Shown in pieces: positions 14,029 to 22,307 of a stretch of 34,778 nt of DNA. Position 1 is the stretch's first letter. Every line of letters starts with the position of its first letter. This stretch comes from an uncultured Armatimonadota bacterium (GTDB lineage: Bacteria > Armatimonadota > Armatimonadia > Armatimonadales > Armatimonadaceae). A program made the position numbers and the translations under genes. The stretch covers positions 1 to 34,778 of the forward strand of contig CAIVZM010000037.1 in assembly GCA_903910385.1 (NCBI GenBank). Reading direction: 5' to 3'. The notes beneath the pieces were generated by a model. The model worked only from the letters and a program-made list of their open reading frames with translations, did no database searches and was not told the origin of the DNA.

Positions 14029-16026
14029 ATGCGGAGCCATTCATTGTGGAATTTTAGCGCCTGCGCCCTTCTTGTCGCGGGTTTGTTGGGGGCGGCGGTA
14101 ACGGCGCAGGCGGAGGACAGCGGAAAAGCCGCACGAACGATGGCATTTCAGCAACTTGTTTCCACGCGGTATCCCCTGGGCGTGAATCCGCCCGCGAGCG
14201 CGATACCGCCTGCTACGCCCCGGTTCGATTTTGTGGATTCGTCCCGGTTGCCTGCGGGTGCGAAAATCCGTTCCGCCGCCCGCGCCGCGAACGGCGTGGT
14301 CTGGGTCATTACGGATAAAGGCGGATACCGCTCGGCGAGCGACGGAAACTATGTTCCCCTGGAACTGCCCCGGAATTTCAAGCCATCGCAACCGCAAATC
14401 AACGGCGATTCCGAAATCCTCGATGTTGTGGCGGACGGCAAAGGTCATATCTGGGCGGCGACGACCCACGGCATCATTGCGACCGACGGCGACCAGTGGT
14501 GGCAGGTCATCGACCATCGCGACGGGATGCCGTATATACGGGTCTCCTGCCTTGCCCTGCCGACGAACGGCGACATCTGGGGCGGGACGCCCGAGGGGGC
14601 ATGGCGGCTGCGGGATGGCGCATTCCGCTACTTTCACGGCAAACGCTGGCTTCCCGGCAACGATGTCCGCAAAATCTGGTCGGACGGCGGGAACGGCGTC
14701 TACCTTCTCACCAATGGCGGAACCGCCCATATCGAAGAGAAGACTATCACGCTCGCAGACAAAGCCGCACACTACGAGGAAATAACCGCCCGGCATAACC
14801 GGCGTGGCTATGTGACCGGGAGCGGACTCAAAGTCAAGGGCAAGCCGGAAAAGGGTGTTGTCCTGGACGCCTCAGACAATGATGGCCTCTGGACGGCGAT
14901 TTATATCGGCGCGGAATCCCTGCGGTACGCCGCGACGAAAGACCCTGCCGCCAGAGCGCTGGCGAAAAAATCCCTGGACGCTCTCCTTGACCTGGAACGG
15001 TTGACAGGAATCTCTGGTTTTCCAGCCCGTGCCGTCCTTACGGACGAAGAAATAAAGGCGGGCGTCACCGGCTTCGACCCGAATGAGACGGTTCGACTCG
15101 ATGACGAAACCACCAAAATCTGGTTCCGTTCCCCGGTCGAAAAGAATGTCTGGTGTAAAGGAGATACGTCCTCGGACGAACTGGATGGTCACTATTTCGC
15201 CTGGTATCTGTATGCGGAGTACGTCGCCGACGCCGAAGAGAAAAAGCGTATCGCCGCCACGTGCCGCCGCGTCACCGACAATATCCTCAACCATAATCTG
15301 ACGCTGGTGGGTCACACCGGCAAGCGAACTCGATGGGGAAACTGGCATCCCGCTTCCCTCAATGAGGACCCACGATGGCATGAGGAACGCGGCCTGAATT
15401 CGTTCGAGATTTTGATGTACCTCAAGGTCGCATCCTTCCTTTGCGGCGATAAGAAGTATGCGGACGCTTACAATGAACTCATCGAGAAACATCACTATCT
15501 GCTCAATACACTGACGTTCCGCCGTCACGTCGAATGGTGGGCTATCAATCATTCCGACGATGAACTGGGATATGTCACCTATTACCCGCTTCTGATGCTG
15601 GAAAAAGACCCGGCACGTCGACGGATTCTGGTTCAGAGCGTCGCCCGGACATGGGAGGACGGCGCCGCGACAGGCGAGCAGACCATACAGCAGGAAAAAA
15701 GCCCATTCTACAACTTCCTTTACGGTAAGATGACCGGACGCCCCTGTGCAGTCGAGGACGCCATTCAAAGCCTTCAGGATTGGCCGTGGGAGCTTATCAA
15801 CTGGACGGTGACGAACAGCCACCGGCACGACATCAGGTTACGCTCCTACTCTCTCGACCGGAACCGCTCGGAAATGACGAGAGTTCTCCCACTTTCCGAG
15901 CGCTGGGTCGTCCGCTGGAACTCCGACCCCTTCGCTCCCGACGGCGGCGATGATGGCGCCAGCGAGGAAGACGGGGCGGCATTCCTGTTTCCCTACTGGT
16001 TAGGCATGTCTCACGGGTATATTTAG
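14029..16026 (+). CDS. Secreted protein: N-terminal propeller-like repeats plus alpha/alpha-toroid domain
   Basis: The 665-residue product has a signal peptide (SACALLVAGLLGAAVTAQA, cleavage near residue 28). Residues 60-240 hold repeats of the type GVVWVITDKGGYR, GHIWAATTHGIIATDGDQWW, GDIWGGTPEGAWRLRDGAF and NGVYLLTNGGTAHI, which look like two-component-regulator propeller blades. From about residue 280 helical repeats (DNDGLWTAIYIGAESLRYAA, 'ARALAKKSLDALLDLERLTG', YVADAEEKKRIAATCRRVTD) suggest an alpha/alpha toroid as in six-hairpin glycosidases. A carbohydrate-related role is possible but no catalytic residues can be assigned. The ATG has no clear ribosome site. It is divergent from the pilin operon. 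Confidence 0.8.
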   Translation: MRSHSLWNFSACALLVAGLLGAAVTAQAEDSGKAARTMAFQQLVSTRYPLGVNPPASAIPPATPRFDFVDSSRLPAGAKIRSAARAANGVVWVITDKGGYRSASDGNYVPLELPRNFKPSQPQINGDSEILDVVADGKGHIWAATTHGIIATDGDQWWQVIDHRDGMPYIRVSCLALPTNGDIWGGTPEGAWRLRDGAFRYFHGKRWLPGNDVRKIWSDGGNGVYLLTNGGTAHIEEKTITLADKAAHYEEITARHNRRGYVTGSGLKVKGKPEKGVVLDASDNDGLWTAIYIGAESLRYAATKDPAARALAKKSLDALLDLERLTGISGFPARAVLTDEEIKAGVTGFDPNETVRLDDETTKIWFRSPVEKNVWCKGDTSSDELDGHYFAWYLYAEYVADAEEKKRIAATCRRVTDNILNHNLTLVGHTGKRTRWGNWHPASLNEDPRWHEERGLNSFEILMYLKVASFLCGDKKYADAYNELIEKHHYLLNTLTFRRHVEWWAINHSDDELGYVTYYPLLMLEKDPARRRILVQSVARTWEDGAATGEQTIQQEKSPFYNFLYGKMTGRPCAVEDAIQSLQDWPWELINWTVTNSHRHDIRLRSYSLDRNRSEMTRVLPLSERWVVRWNSDPFAPDGGDDGASEEDGAAFLFPYWLGMSHGYI

Positions 16027-16186
16027 GAGTTAGAATTTAGGGGGTTATCTTGGAAAACCCGAATTTTGAAATCGAACCGATTTCCTCGTTCGAGCATCGG
16101 AAAGACCCTATGCGATCCGGGAAGAGGGCGTCTCGGCATCAGGGATTCTGACGCTGCGACGAGTGATCCGTAGAAGGACTTTGTCT

Positions 16187-16774
16187 GTGCGTATTAGCCT
16201 TGTAGCGCGTTACGCGCTTATCACTTTTGCCGTAGTTGCTGTGATATCACTAACAAATTCTGCGTCCGCGGCACAACGATCCCACAGCGCCGGCAAGTCG
16301 TCGGATTCGATTCGGTTGGCGGAGTGTCGCACGTTTGTCCAGAGATTCTACACCTGGTATCGCGGAGCAGTCGAGCGCGCCGGGTTTGAATCTGCCGTCA
16401 GGAAAAAGCCGCATCTCTTTAACTCTGCCCTGCTCCAGGCTCTCCAAGATGATCTGACGGCAGCGAAGAAGTCGCCGGGGGAGATAGTGGGGTTGGACTT
16501 CGACCCCTTTACGAATTCGCAGGATTTGCCAGAGAGTTTTGTTGTCGGCGACGTTCGGCGCAAAGGTGATATCTATCTCGCAGATGTCTCCGGTCAGTGG
16601 ACGAAAGGCGGAGCCAGAGACCCCCATCCCTGGCTTGTTACTGAGCTGAAACAGCGCAGCGGAAGATGGATGTTCACGAACTTCCGATACCCCCCCGACA
16701 AGCATCAACAAAAGAGCGACGACCTTCTCTCGATTCTGGCGAGGTTGAAAGCGGAACGGAAGAAGAAGCCATAG
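16187..16774 (+). CDS. Secreted DUF3828-like protein
   Basis: The product (about 195 residues) begins with a signal peptide (ISLVARYALITFAVVAVISL, then TNSASAA). The mature part has CRTFVQRFYTWYRGAV, PHLFNSALLQALQDDL and 'GLDFDPFTNSQDLPESFVVG', then WLVTELKQRSGRWMFTNFRY. This is the pattern of the DUF3828/DUF4878-like fold, of unknown function, outside the cytoplasm. GTG 16187 is preferred because AGAAGGA lies 8 nt upstream; an in-frame GTG at 16163 adds eight residues. It lies 160 nt after the toroid gene on the same strand; joint transcription is unproven. Confidence 0.75.
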   Translation: MRISLVARYALITFAVVAVISLTNSASAAQRSHSAGKSSDSIRLAECRTFVQRFYTWYRGAVERAGFESAVRKKPHLFNSALLQALQDDLTAAKKSPGEIVGLDFDPFTNSQDLPESFVVGDVRRKGDIYLADVSGQWTKGGARDPHPWLVTELKQRSGRWMFTNFRYPPDKHQQKSDDLLSILARLKAERKKKP

Positions 16775-17014
16775 TTACAATTTATACCACATCAGGTAAG
16801 CCGTCCCACTAGCAGATACTTGTTTCAAAACAATTTTGCGTCACTTTCCTCCATAAAATGCATCTATAGCGCGACCGAACCGCTTCGAGAATCCTGCTTT
16901 GTCAGACGAAATGATACGACCCAAATCTGCAACTTCACTCAAGCGAGGAAATGGAGACAAATCAGGAAACAGCCTGTCAGCCGTAAACGCTATCCAAAAA
17001 GCGGGACTAAACAC

Positions 17015-17512
17015 CTAGCGGTAATTGTTGAATTGCAGGGGAGCGTCCAGTTCGGTGGCTTTGAGTTTGGTCATGACCGCCTGCAAATCGTCGCGGGACT
17101 TACCGGTGACGCGAACGGAATCACCCTGAATAGCAACCTGCACTTTCAGCCCCGAGTCCTTGATAATCTTGACGATTTTTTTTGCGGTTTCGGACTCTAA
17201 TCCCTGACGGATTTTTGCCTGTTGACGCACTGTTCCCTTACTGGCTTCCTCTAAATCCCCCAGATCAAGAGCCTTGATATCGATACTCCTGCGGTGTAGT
17301 TTTGTCTTCAAAACATCCACGACAGAGTCCATTTGAGACTCCGAATCGGCAGTCATTTTCACGATCCCCGCTTTGTCGTCGAGTTCCACAGATGCAGATG
17401 ATCCTTTGAAATCGAAGCGCGTTTCGATTTCTCGCGCCGCTTGATCCACTGCGTTTCGCGCTTCCTGCAAATCCACTTTTGATACGATATCGAATGAGCT
17501 ATCGGCTGCCAT
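17015..17512 (-). CDS. yajQ: YajQ family nucleotide-binding protein (DUF520)
   Basis: The 165-residue protein has the family N-terminus ADSSFDIVSKVDLQEARNAV, then DQAAREIETRFDFKGS, and the end 'QGDSVRVTGKSRDDLQAVMT' KLKATELDAPLQFNNYR. Members are two-domain RRM-like proteins; some bind nucleic acid or nucleotides, and c-di-GMP binding has been reported for some homologues. The ATG at 17512 has GGAGGGAA about 6 nt upstream and starts the family sequence, so the upstream extension to 17560 is discarded. It is divergent from rlmN, with 101 nt between starts. Confidence 0.94.
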   Translation of the reverse strand: MAADSSFDIVSKVDLQEARNAVDQAAREIETRFDFKGSSASVELDDKAGIVKMTADSESQMDSVVDVLKTKLHRRSIDIKALDLGDLEEASKGTVRQQAKIRQGLESETAKKIVKIIKDSGLKVQVAIQGDSVRVTGKSRDDLQAVMTKLKATELDAPLQFNNYR

Positions 17513-17596
17513 GCGATTCCCTCCGCATACGGCTGTTTTCACCGGGGCTAACCCGGACAACAGACCTGATTTTCTCTATTTTACCCTGACCTCAGA

Positions 17597-17613
17597 TGAT
17601 ATACTAATCCCCT
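17597..17613 (+). promoter_or_regulatory. Extended -10 abutting the rlmN start
   Basis: TGATATACT (17597-17605) is a TGn-TATACT element ending 8 nt before the rlmN ATG at 17614. No ribosome-binding sequence is present between them. This spacing would place transcription start at or next to the ATG. Confidence 0.55.
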
Positions 17614-18756
17614 ATGAATGTTGCGGAAACGACAATAACAGGAATGATGACGGCGGAACTGGAGCTTGCGGCGGTCGCTGCCGGAGCGCCAGCATTTCGC
17701 GGAAGACAGATCGCACAGAGCGTTTACCAGCGCGGCGCACGCGATTGGAACGCCCTGACGGAACTGCCTAAAAGTCTTCGCGAGACACTGTCGAAGGAGT
17801 ATTCGCTGACGCCTTGCGTTATCCGCTCCGCTTCCGCCGCACCGGATGGTACGGTCAAATACCTTTTAGACCTGCCCGATGGAGAAGTGATCGAATCCGT
17901 CTTCTTACCCTACCCCGGAAGAACCTCCGTCTGCATCTCGTCTCAGGTTGGTTGCCCGATGGCATGCTCCTTCTGTGCGACCGGCACGGAGGGGTTGGCG
18001 CGTAATCTGACCGCCGGGGAAATCATCGATCAGGTGTTGCTGATGCAAAGCCAGCATCCCGACAATCGGATTACCCATGTCGTTCTCATGGGGATGGGCG
18101 AACCGCTACTCAACTATGCGAATGTCCTGCAAGCGGTGCGTATTCTCAACGAAGACGTGGGCATCGCGATGCGGCATATCACGCTCTCCACAGTAGGTGT
18201 CGTTCCCAACATTCGCAAACTGGCGGAAGAAGATTTGCAGTTGACGCTCGCTGTGTCGCTTCATGCTCCCAATGATATCTTGCGATCTCAACTTGTTCCG
18301 CTCAACGATAAGTACCCGATTGCAGTCCTGATGAACGCCTGCCGGGAATATACGGATCAGACCAAACGGCGCATTACGTTTGAGTACGTCCTCATGGCGG
18401 GCGTCAATGATACGGAAAAAGAAGCGCATGAATTAGGAGCGTTACTCAAGAAACAACCACTTTGCGCCGTGAACACGATTCCGTATAACTCCACCGATGT
18501 CGCGGCTCCCTATCAGCGACCGCGTCCCGAAGCGACACACCGCTTTCGGGAAATCGTCGCCTCCTACGGCGTTACGATCACGCAACGAAAGGAACGCGGA
18601 CATCGTATCGCTGCGGCATGCGGACAACTGAAGCGATCCGCCCTGAAGTTAGGTTCCGCAATGCGTCCGCTACCGATGTTGAACCGCTCCGGCGATGCGG
18701 AACCTCATCTAACGGGAACGGGCCTGTCTCTGGTTTTGTCGGATACTGCGGGATGA
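17614..18756 (+). CDS. rlmN: Dual-specificity rRNA/tRNA adenine-C2 methyltransferase RlmN
   Basis: The 380-residue radical-SAM enzyme methylates A2503 of 23S rRNA and A37 of some tRNAs. The cluster-binding motif is C114-PMA-C118-SF-C121, C107 is the conserved upstream Cys, and the methyl-carrying Cys is C336 in AAACGQL. Other marks are FRGRQIAQSVYQRG, 'THVVLMGMGEPLLNYANVLQ', ITLSTVGVVPNIRKLA, LAVSLHAPND and FEYVLMAGVNDTEKEA. A tail of about 40 residues beyond CGQL is longer than usual. The ATG has no Shine-Dalgarno but a strong -10 at 8 nt. Its TGA overlaps the ATG of the NYN gene (ATGA), so translation is coupled. Confidence 0.96.
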   Translation: MNVAETTITGMMTAELELAAVAAGAPAFRGRQIAQSVYQRGARDWNALTELPKSLRETLSKEYSLTPCVIRSASAAPDGTVKYLLDLPDGEVIESVFLPYPGRTSVCISSQVGCPMACSFCATGTEGLARNLTAGEIIDQVLLMQSQHPDNRITHVVLMGMGEPLLNYANVLQAVRILNEDVGIAMRHITLSTVGVVPNIRKLAEEDLQLTLAVSLHAPNDILRSQLVPLNDKYPIAVLMNACREYTDQTKRRITFEYVLMAGVNDTEKEAHELGALLKKQPLCAVNTIPYNSTDVAAPYQRPRPEATHRFREIVASYGVTITQRKERGHRIAAACGQLKRSALKLGSAMRPLPMLNRSGDAEPHLTGTGLSLVLSDTAG

Positions 18757-20528
18757 GCGATGATGGCAAGCCGGACGATGGCGTTCCGGTCATAGTAGAT
18801 ACGGAAGAGCGGACGGTGGAGGCGAAACTGACGCCGCCGAGCGACGCTGCCGGTTGGCGCGATCTGCTGAGCCATTTGCCCTCGTCGGCAGTTCTCAAAA
18901 TCCTTCAAGAAGAAAAAGGGCGCGCGGAACGGATATTCGCGGGGTTTCGCCCCAATCCTTCCGGCTTGAATCTTCCGATAGTCCGGGATCGACTCATCAA
19001 GGAAGCCCAGAAACTCCCCAAACTGGCAGAGGCTCTCGTTTCCCTTGCGCCACGGCAGCCGAAAACCGAAAACGGGGCGAAGTCCGCTCCCGCCGTTCGA
19101 CCTTCAACGCCTTCACCCGTAGACGATAGCGATACGATCGCCGCCATCCGGGTAAAGCTGGAAAAACATCGCGCCACTATTCTGGTAAATGAAGAGCGTA
19201 TTCGGGAATTGGAGCGACGTCTTGCGGAGACGGAGCGTGAGGCGCACCGGGCGCGGACCGATGCGGAAGCGGCGCATATCGCCCAGCGTCATACCCAGGA
19301 GCGTCTGGAACGGCTCCAACGGCAAAAAGAGCGTGAAGACCGACGTCCTGCGACCCCCTCCCCACCCCGCGAAAAGACTGTTATCTATGCTGCCCCTGTG
19401 CCTGCTCCGGTCACGATTCCGCTCATTTTCGAAGAAACGATCCAGCGCATACTGGATGCCGGAAAAGCGGGAACAGTGGTGGACTTATGTCGTTACGCAC
19501 TGCGCACTAATTCGGCGGAAGAAAGCGCCACGATTCGGGGGCAGGTTCACAGTTTTCTGGCGGACGCCCTGAAACGCAATGGGGATATCGCCGGGAGTAT
19601 CTCCGAGGGACGAGAAGCCGTTCACGCATTTCTGGACGGCGGAGACGCTTGCGGCGCGGCGAACGCCCTCGCCCTCTGGGCAACGCAAACGAACGTCATC
19701 CGTAAGGAAGACGCCGCCAACATTAGCCGGTTGCTGAAACTCGCCGAAGCGACCGGTAAGCAAAAAGACGTGCAGGATATTTTTCTTCGTCTTTCCCTTT
19801 CCTCGCCCAACGCCTTGAAGAAGATTCGCGCCGCCTTACCCCCTGGAGAAGCCGCCAAACTTAAATTGGAAACGACCACAGCAGCGCCGCCACCTTTCGG
19901 GGCGAATGAAGTATTCAGTATGCCGGTCGTCCCACACGCTCTTTCCCCGCGACGAATCGTTCGCGCCGTGGATTCAGGTGAGGAAAAGCTGGTCGAGCAG
20001 GTGCGTGCAGGAATTGCGGAGTGGCGACGGCGCGACAAATCGGGCAATCAATATGCGGATGCCCTGCTGGCGGCTATCGAAAAAATATCTCCCGCCGTTT
20101 CCGTTCCGCTGCGCCATACCCCTCGTGAAGCGGTGGTCGTCGATGCCTCTAATGTCGCGCGCCGGACGCCCGACCCCCTGGTTCTGGAAACGACCGGTCG
20201 CGTCGCCTATCTGATTGCGATGCGTGACCATCTCCTTCGGGAAGGTTATTTCCCGGTGATTCTCATTGCGGATGCCAACCTGGGATATCAGATCGATGAT
20301 CCAACGGCGTATCTGTCGTTGATGGACAGGCGTATACTCATTGAGGTTCCCGGCGGAGAATCTGCGGATGAAACGCTCATCTGGGAAGCGCGTCAGCGAC
20401 GGGCTCCGCTGGTGACAAATGACCGTCTCAGAGATTGGCAGCAAAACAAAGGAGATATTCACCGTCTGGAGTTTGTTATCTTACCGGATCGTATCTTATT
20501 GCAGGTTGCTCCGGACTCCGCTCATTGA
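18753..20528 (+). CDS. Coiled-coil protein with C-terminal NYN/PIN-like ribonuclease domain
   Basis: The 591-residue product has a helical N-terminal part, a coiled coil at about 136-200 (NEERIRELERRLAETEREAH... ERLERLQRQKERED) and a helical middle (about 225-360) that may form repeats. The C-terminal domain starts at VVVDASNVARR (about 461) and has 'ILIADANLGYQIDD', SADETLIWEARQR (about 537) and LVTNDRLRDW (about 553). The acidic residues DASN, D in ADAN, DE and ND match the catalytic set of NYN/Zc3h12a-like nucleases. Cleavage of RNA is therefore likely; its target is unknown. ATG 18753 is chosen because ATGA overlaps the rlmN stop; the frame upstream is a shadow of rlmN. Coupling to rlmN suggests an RNA role. 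Confidence 0.85.
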   Translation: MSDDGKPDDGVPVIVDTEERTVEAKLTPPSDAAGWRDLLSHLPSSAVLKILQEEKGRAERIFAGFRPNPSGLNLPIVRDRLIKEAQKLPKLAEALVSLAPRQPKTENGAKSAPAVRPSTPSPVDDSDTIAAIRVKLEKHRATILVNEERIRELERRLAETEREAHRARTDAEAAHIAQRHTQERLERLQRQKEREDRRPATPSPPREKTVIYAAPVPAPVTIPLIFEETIQRILDAGKAGTVVDLCRYALRTNSAEESATIRGQVHSFLADALKRNGDIAGSISEGREAVHAFLDGGDACGAANALALWATQTNVIRKEDAANISRLLKLAEATGKQKDVQDIFLRLSLSSPNALKKIRAALPPGEAAKLKLETTTAAPPPFGANEVFSMPVVPHALSPRRIVRAVDSGEEKLVEQVRAGIAEWRRRDKSGNQYADALLAAIEKISPAVSVPLRHTPREAVVVDASNVARRTPDPLVLETTGRVAYLIAMRDHLLREGYFPVILIADANLGYQIDDPTAYLSLMDRRILIEVPGGESADETLIWEARQRRAPLVTNDRLRDWQQNKGDIHRLEFVILPDRILLQVAPDSAH

Positions 20529-20717
20529 AATTCAGTCGGCGACCAAAGAAAGCGCGAACTGAATTCGATGGGCTGATGTTGTAAAGTACATAGGAGAATC
20601 GGCGTTCTCCTATTCGGCGAAAGCCGACGGCAACTACGAATTTAGCAAAGGAACGGCTTTACAAGGCGGCAGACGCTTCATTTTCGCCGCCTTGTAACCC
20701 TTTAACCTCCCCGCTTC
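20529..20717. other. Convergent intergenic region with four consecutive stem-loops
   Basis: Between the NYN gene and the TPR gene lie several dyads: AATTCAGT/ACTGAATT near 20530-20563, TAGGAGAA/TTCTCCTA near 20592-20613, TCGGC-GAAA-GCCGA (a GNRA-type tetraloop) near 20615-20629, and the 12-bp stem at 20659-20697. The last is probably a two-way terminator. I could not match the set to a known riboswitch or small RNA. Confidence 0.45.
20659..20697. terminator. Bidirectional terminator between NYN and TPR genes
   Basis: TTACAAGGCGGC (20659-20670) and GCCGCCTTGTAA (20686-20697) form a perfect 12-bp stem with a 15-nt loop, between two converging genes. The flanks are short of T residues on both sides, so strength is uncertain. 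Confidence 0.6.
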
Positions 20718-21722
20718 TTATTCTTCTTCCGGGGCATCAAGAGCCAAAACATCGTCTTCCGTAATTCCCGCATATCGTCGCAAACGGCGCAGGGTCTCAC
20801 GGTCATAGTCATCTAAAAGCCCCGCCATTTGTTCATGATAGAACGCATGGCTGTACATTTGCGCTCCATTATAATAGTCCGATAGCAACGCATGGTAGGC
20901 GTTGTTTTCCGGAGCGATATCAGTCGCCTGTCGGCCTGCCGTAATCGCATCCACATTCATTCCATTGCGGAAATACAGCGAACTCAGGCGGATATTATAA
21001 TAAGCGTCATAGGGGGAAAACAGCGTCGCCTGCTGCATCTCGCGGATCGCCTCATCCACCCGGTCGGCGCGGGCGTAAAGGTCTCCCAACCAGAAATGGT
21101 AGAAGCCGTCCTGTGGTCGCAGGTGCGTCGTCTCTTCCAGTTCAGATACCGCGCCTTCGAGATCACCCGCCAGCGCCAGAGCGTCGCCTAATTTATAGCG
21201 ATAGTACGCATTTTCCGGAGCGAACTCAATCGCCTTGCGGAACTCTTTGATCGCGGATTGAAGTCGTCCGTACCGCTGGTACAACTCTCCCAAGGAAAAA
21301 TGGGGTTCCGCACGGCGCGGCGCCAGTTTGATAGCGCGGCGATACTGACGGAAGGCGTTCAATCCCTGCCCGGAATAAGCGTAAGCGTCGCCCAGAGTGA
21401 CCCGGTGTTCGTTGCGGCTTTCCTCATCGGCGGCGGTGCGCACCGCTTCGCGGTAACTGGAAAGCGCATCGCTGACCTGCCCATTTTTCATTTGCAGGTC
21501 TGCACGCTGAGAAAATCCCTTCGCGTCTTCCGGGGCGTCCTCCTCGGTGGGAGCGTTCAGGAGCGTGACATACGGATCGCGGCTACGGGCTCCTGCCTCG
21601 CGTCGGTCTTCGGCGTCCCAATCCGCCGCCGCATCCGGTTCGGTCACGTCGTCGGTATCGTGCGATAGATCGTCCTCAGCGCTCTGTCTTCCCGGTTTTT
21701 GTTTTTCTGTAAAATCTGACAT
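20718..21722 (-). CDS. Tetratricopeptide-repeat protein
   Basis: The 334-residue protein starts with an acidic, probably disordered segment (about 1-70), followed by TPR units from about 68 to 290. Clear examples are 'AEPHFSLGELYQRYGRLQSA' IKEFRKAIEFAPENAYY, LGDALALAGDLEGAVSELEETTHLRPQDG and LGDLYARADRVDEAIREMQQATLFSPYDA. It ends in an acidic tail. No signal peptide or membrane helix is present. TPR arrays mediate protein contacts; the partner is unknown. GGAG lies rather far (about 14 nt) from the ATG. It follows dtd by 39 nt on the same strand and may be cotranscribed. Confidence 0.85.
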   Translation of the reverse strand: MSDFTEKQKPGRQSAEDDLSHDTDDVTEPDAAADWDAEDRREAGARSRDPYVTLLNAPTEEDAPEDAKGFSQRADLQMKNGQVSDALSSYREAVRTAADEESRNEHRVTLGDAYAYSGQGLNAFRQYRRAIKLAPRRAEPHFSLGELYQRYGRLQSAIKEFRKAIEFAPENAYYRYKLGDALALAGDLEGAVSELEETTHLRPQDGFYHFWLGDLYARADRVDEAIREMQQATLFSPYDAYYNIRLSSLYFRNGMNVDAITAGRQATDIAPENNAYHALLSDYYNGAQMYSHAFYHEQMAGLLDDYDRETLRRLRRYAGITEDDVLALDAPEEE

Positions 21723-21761
21723 TGGTGAAATTAGAACTCCTTAACGCAGGACAAGCGTTCC

Positions 21762-22211
21762 TCAGAACTCTTTTCGACTATCAATCAAAACGGTAAACGG
21801 CCCATCGTTGGTGAGCGTGACGTTCATTTCGGTGCGGAATCGCCCGGTCTCCGTATGAATTTGACGGTCGCGCAGGCGGGCGATAACGACTTCGTACAAT
21901 CGTTGCGCCTCTTCCGGACGGGCCGCCGCCGACCAAGAAGGGCGCCTGCCTTTTCGACAATCGCCCATTAAGGTAAACTGGGAAATCACAAGAGCGGAGC
22001 CGTTTATCTCCATCAAAGAACGTTCCGATCCGTTATCTATACCATCGAACAATCGAAGTTCCGAAATCTTGTCGGCGATGTACTGAGCATCCGCTTCTAC
22101 ATCGCCGGTCGCTACTCCGACCAGAGCGACGATTCCCTGTCCGATACTGCCGACCGTAGCTCCCGCCACGATCACCTGCGCCGCACTTACTCTCTGCAGA
22201 ACCGCTCGCAT
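21762..22211 (-). CDS. dtd: D-aminoacyl-tRNA deacylase
   Basis: The 149-residue protein has all DTD marks: MRAVLQRVSAAQVIVAG at the N-terminus, GIVALVGVATGD, 'SLMEINGSALVISQFTLMGD' with the SQxT active-site motif, and the Gly-Pro motif in TNDGPFTVLIDS. The enzyme hydrolyses D-amino acids (and glycine from tRNA-Ala) mischarged on tRNA. No Shine-Dalgarno precedes the ATG; an extended -10 box sits 7 nt upstream. It lies between pcrA (97 nt upstream) and the TPR gene on the same strand. Confidence 0.96.
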   Translation of the reverse strand: MRAVLQRVSAAQVIVAGATVGSIGQGIVALVGVATGDVEADAQYIADKISELRLFDGIDNGSERSLMEINGSALVISQFTLMGDCRKGRRPSWSAAARPEEAQRLYEVVIARLRDRQIHTETGRFRTEMNVTLTNDGPFTVLIDSRKEF

Positions 22212-22227
22212 AAGGGATATTGTATCA
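22212..22227 (-). promoter_or_regulatory. Extended -10 abutting the dtd start
   Basis: On the minus strand TGATACAAT (22227-22219) ends 7 nt before the dtd ATG at 22211. The element is TGn plus TACAAT (one base off consensus), with no Shine-Dalgarno between. It implies a leaderless or nearly leaderless message. Confidence 0.55.
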
Positions 22228-22307
22228 GCATCTGTTACAATCAGTAGGGGTTCTGAGACAGCCTATATAGAGAATTTCGCTGAAACGAACTCCAGCGCCG
22301 TTTCGCC

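Noticed and set aside
14872-15828. 318-codon minus-strand ORF
   Set aside because: It is antisense to the secreted toroid protein, whose signal peptide and helical repeats are convincing.
20592-20650. Possible riboswitch
   Set aside because: The region contains a GAAA-capped stem and conserved-looking bases, but it does not match c-di-GMP, c-di-AMP or other classes I know, and it lies after, not before, genes.
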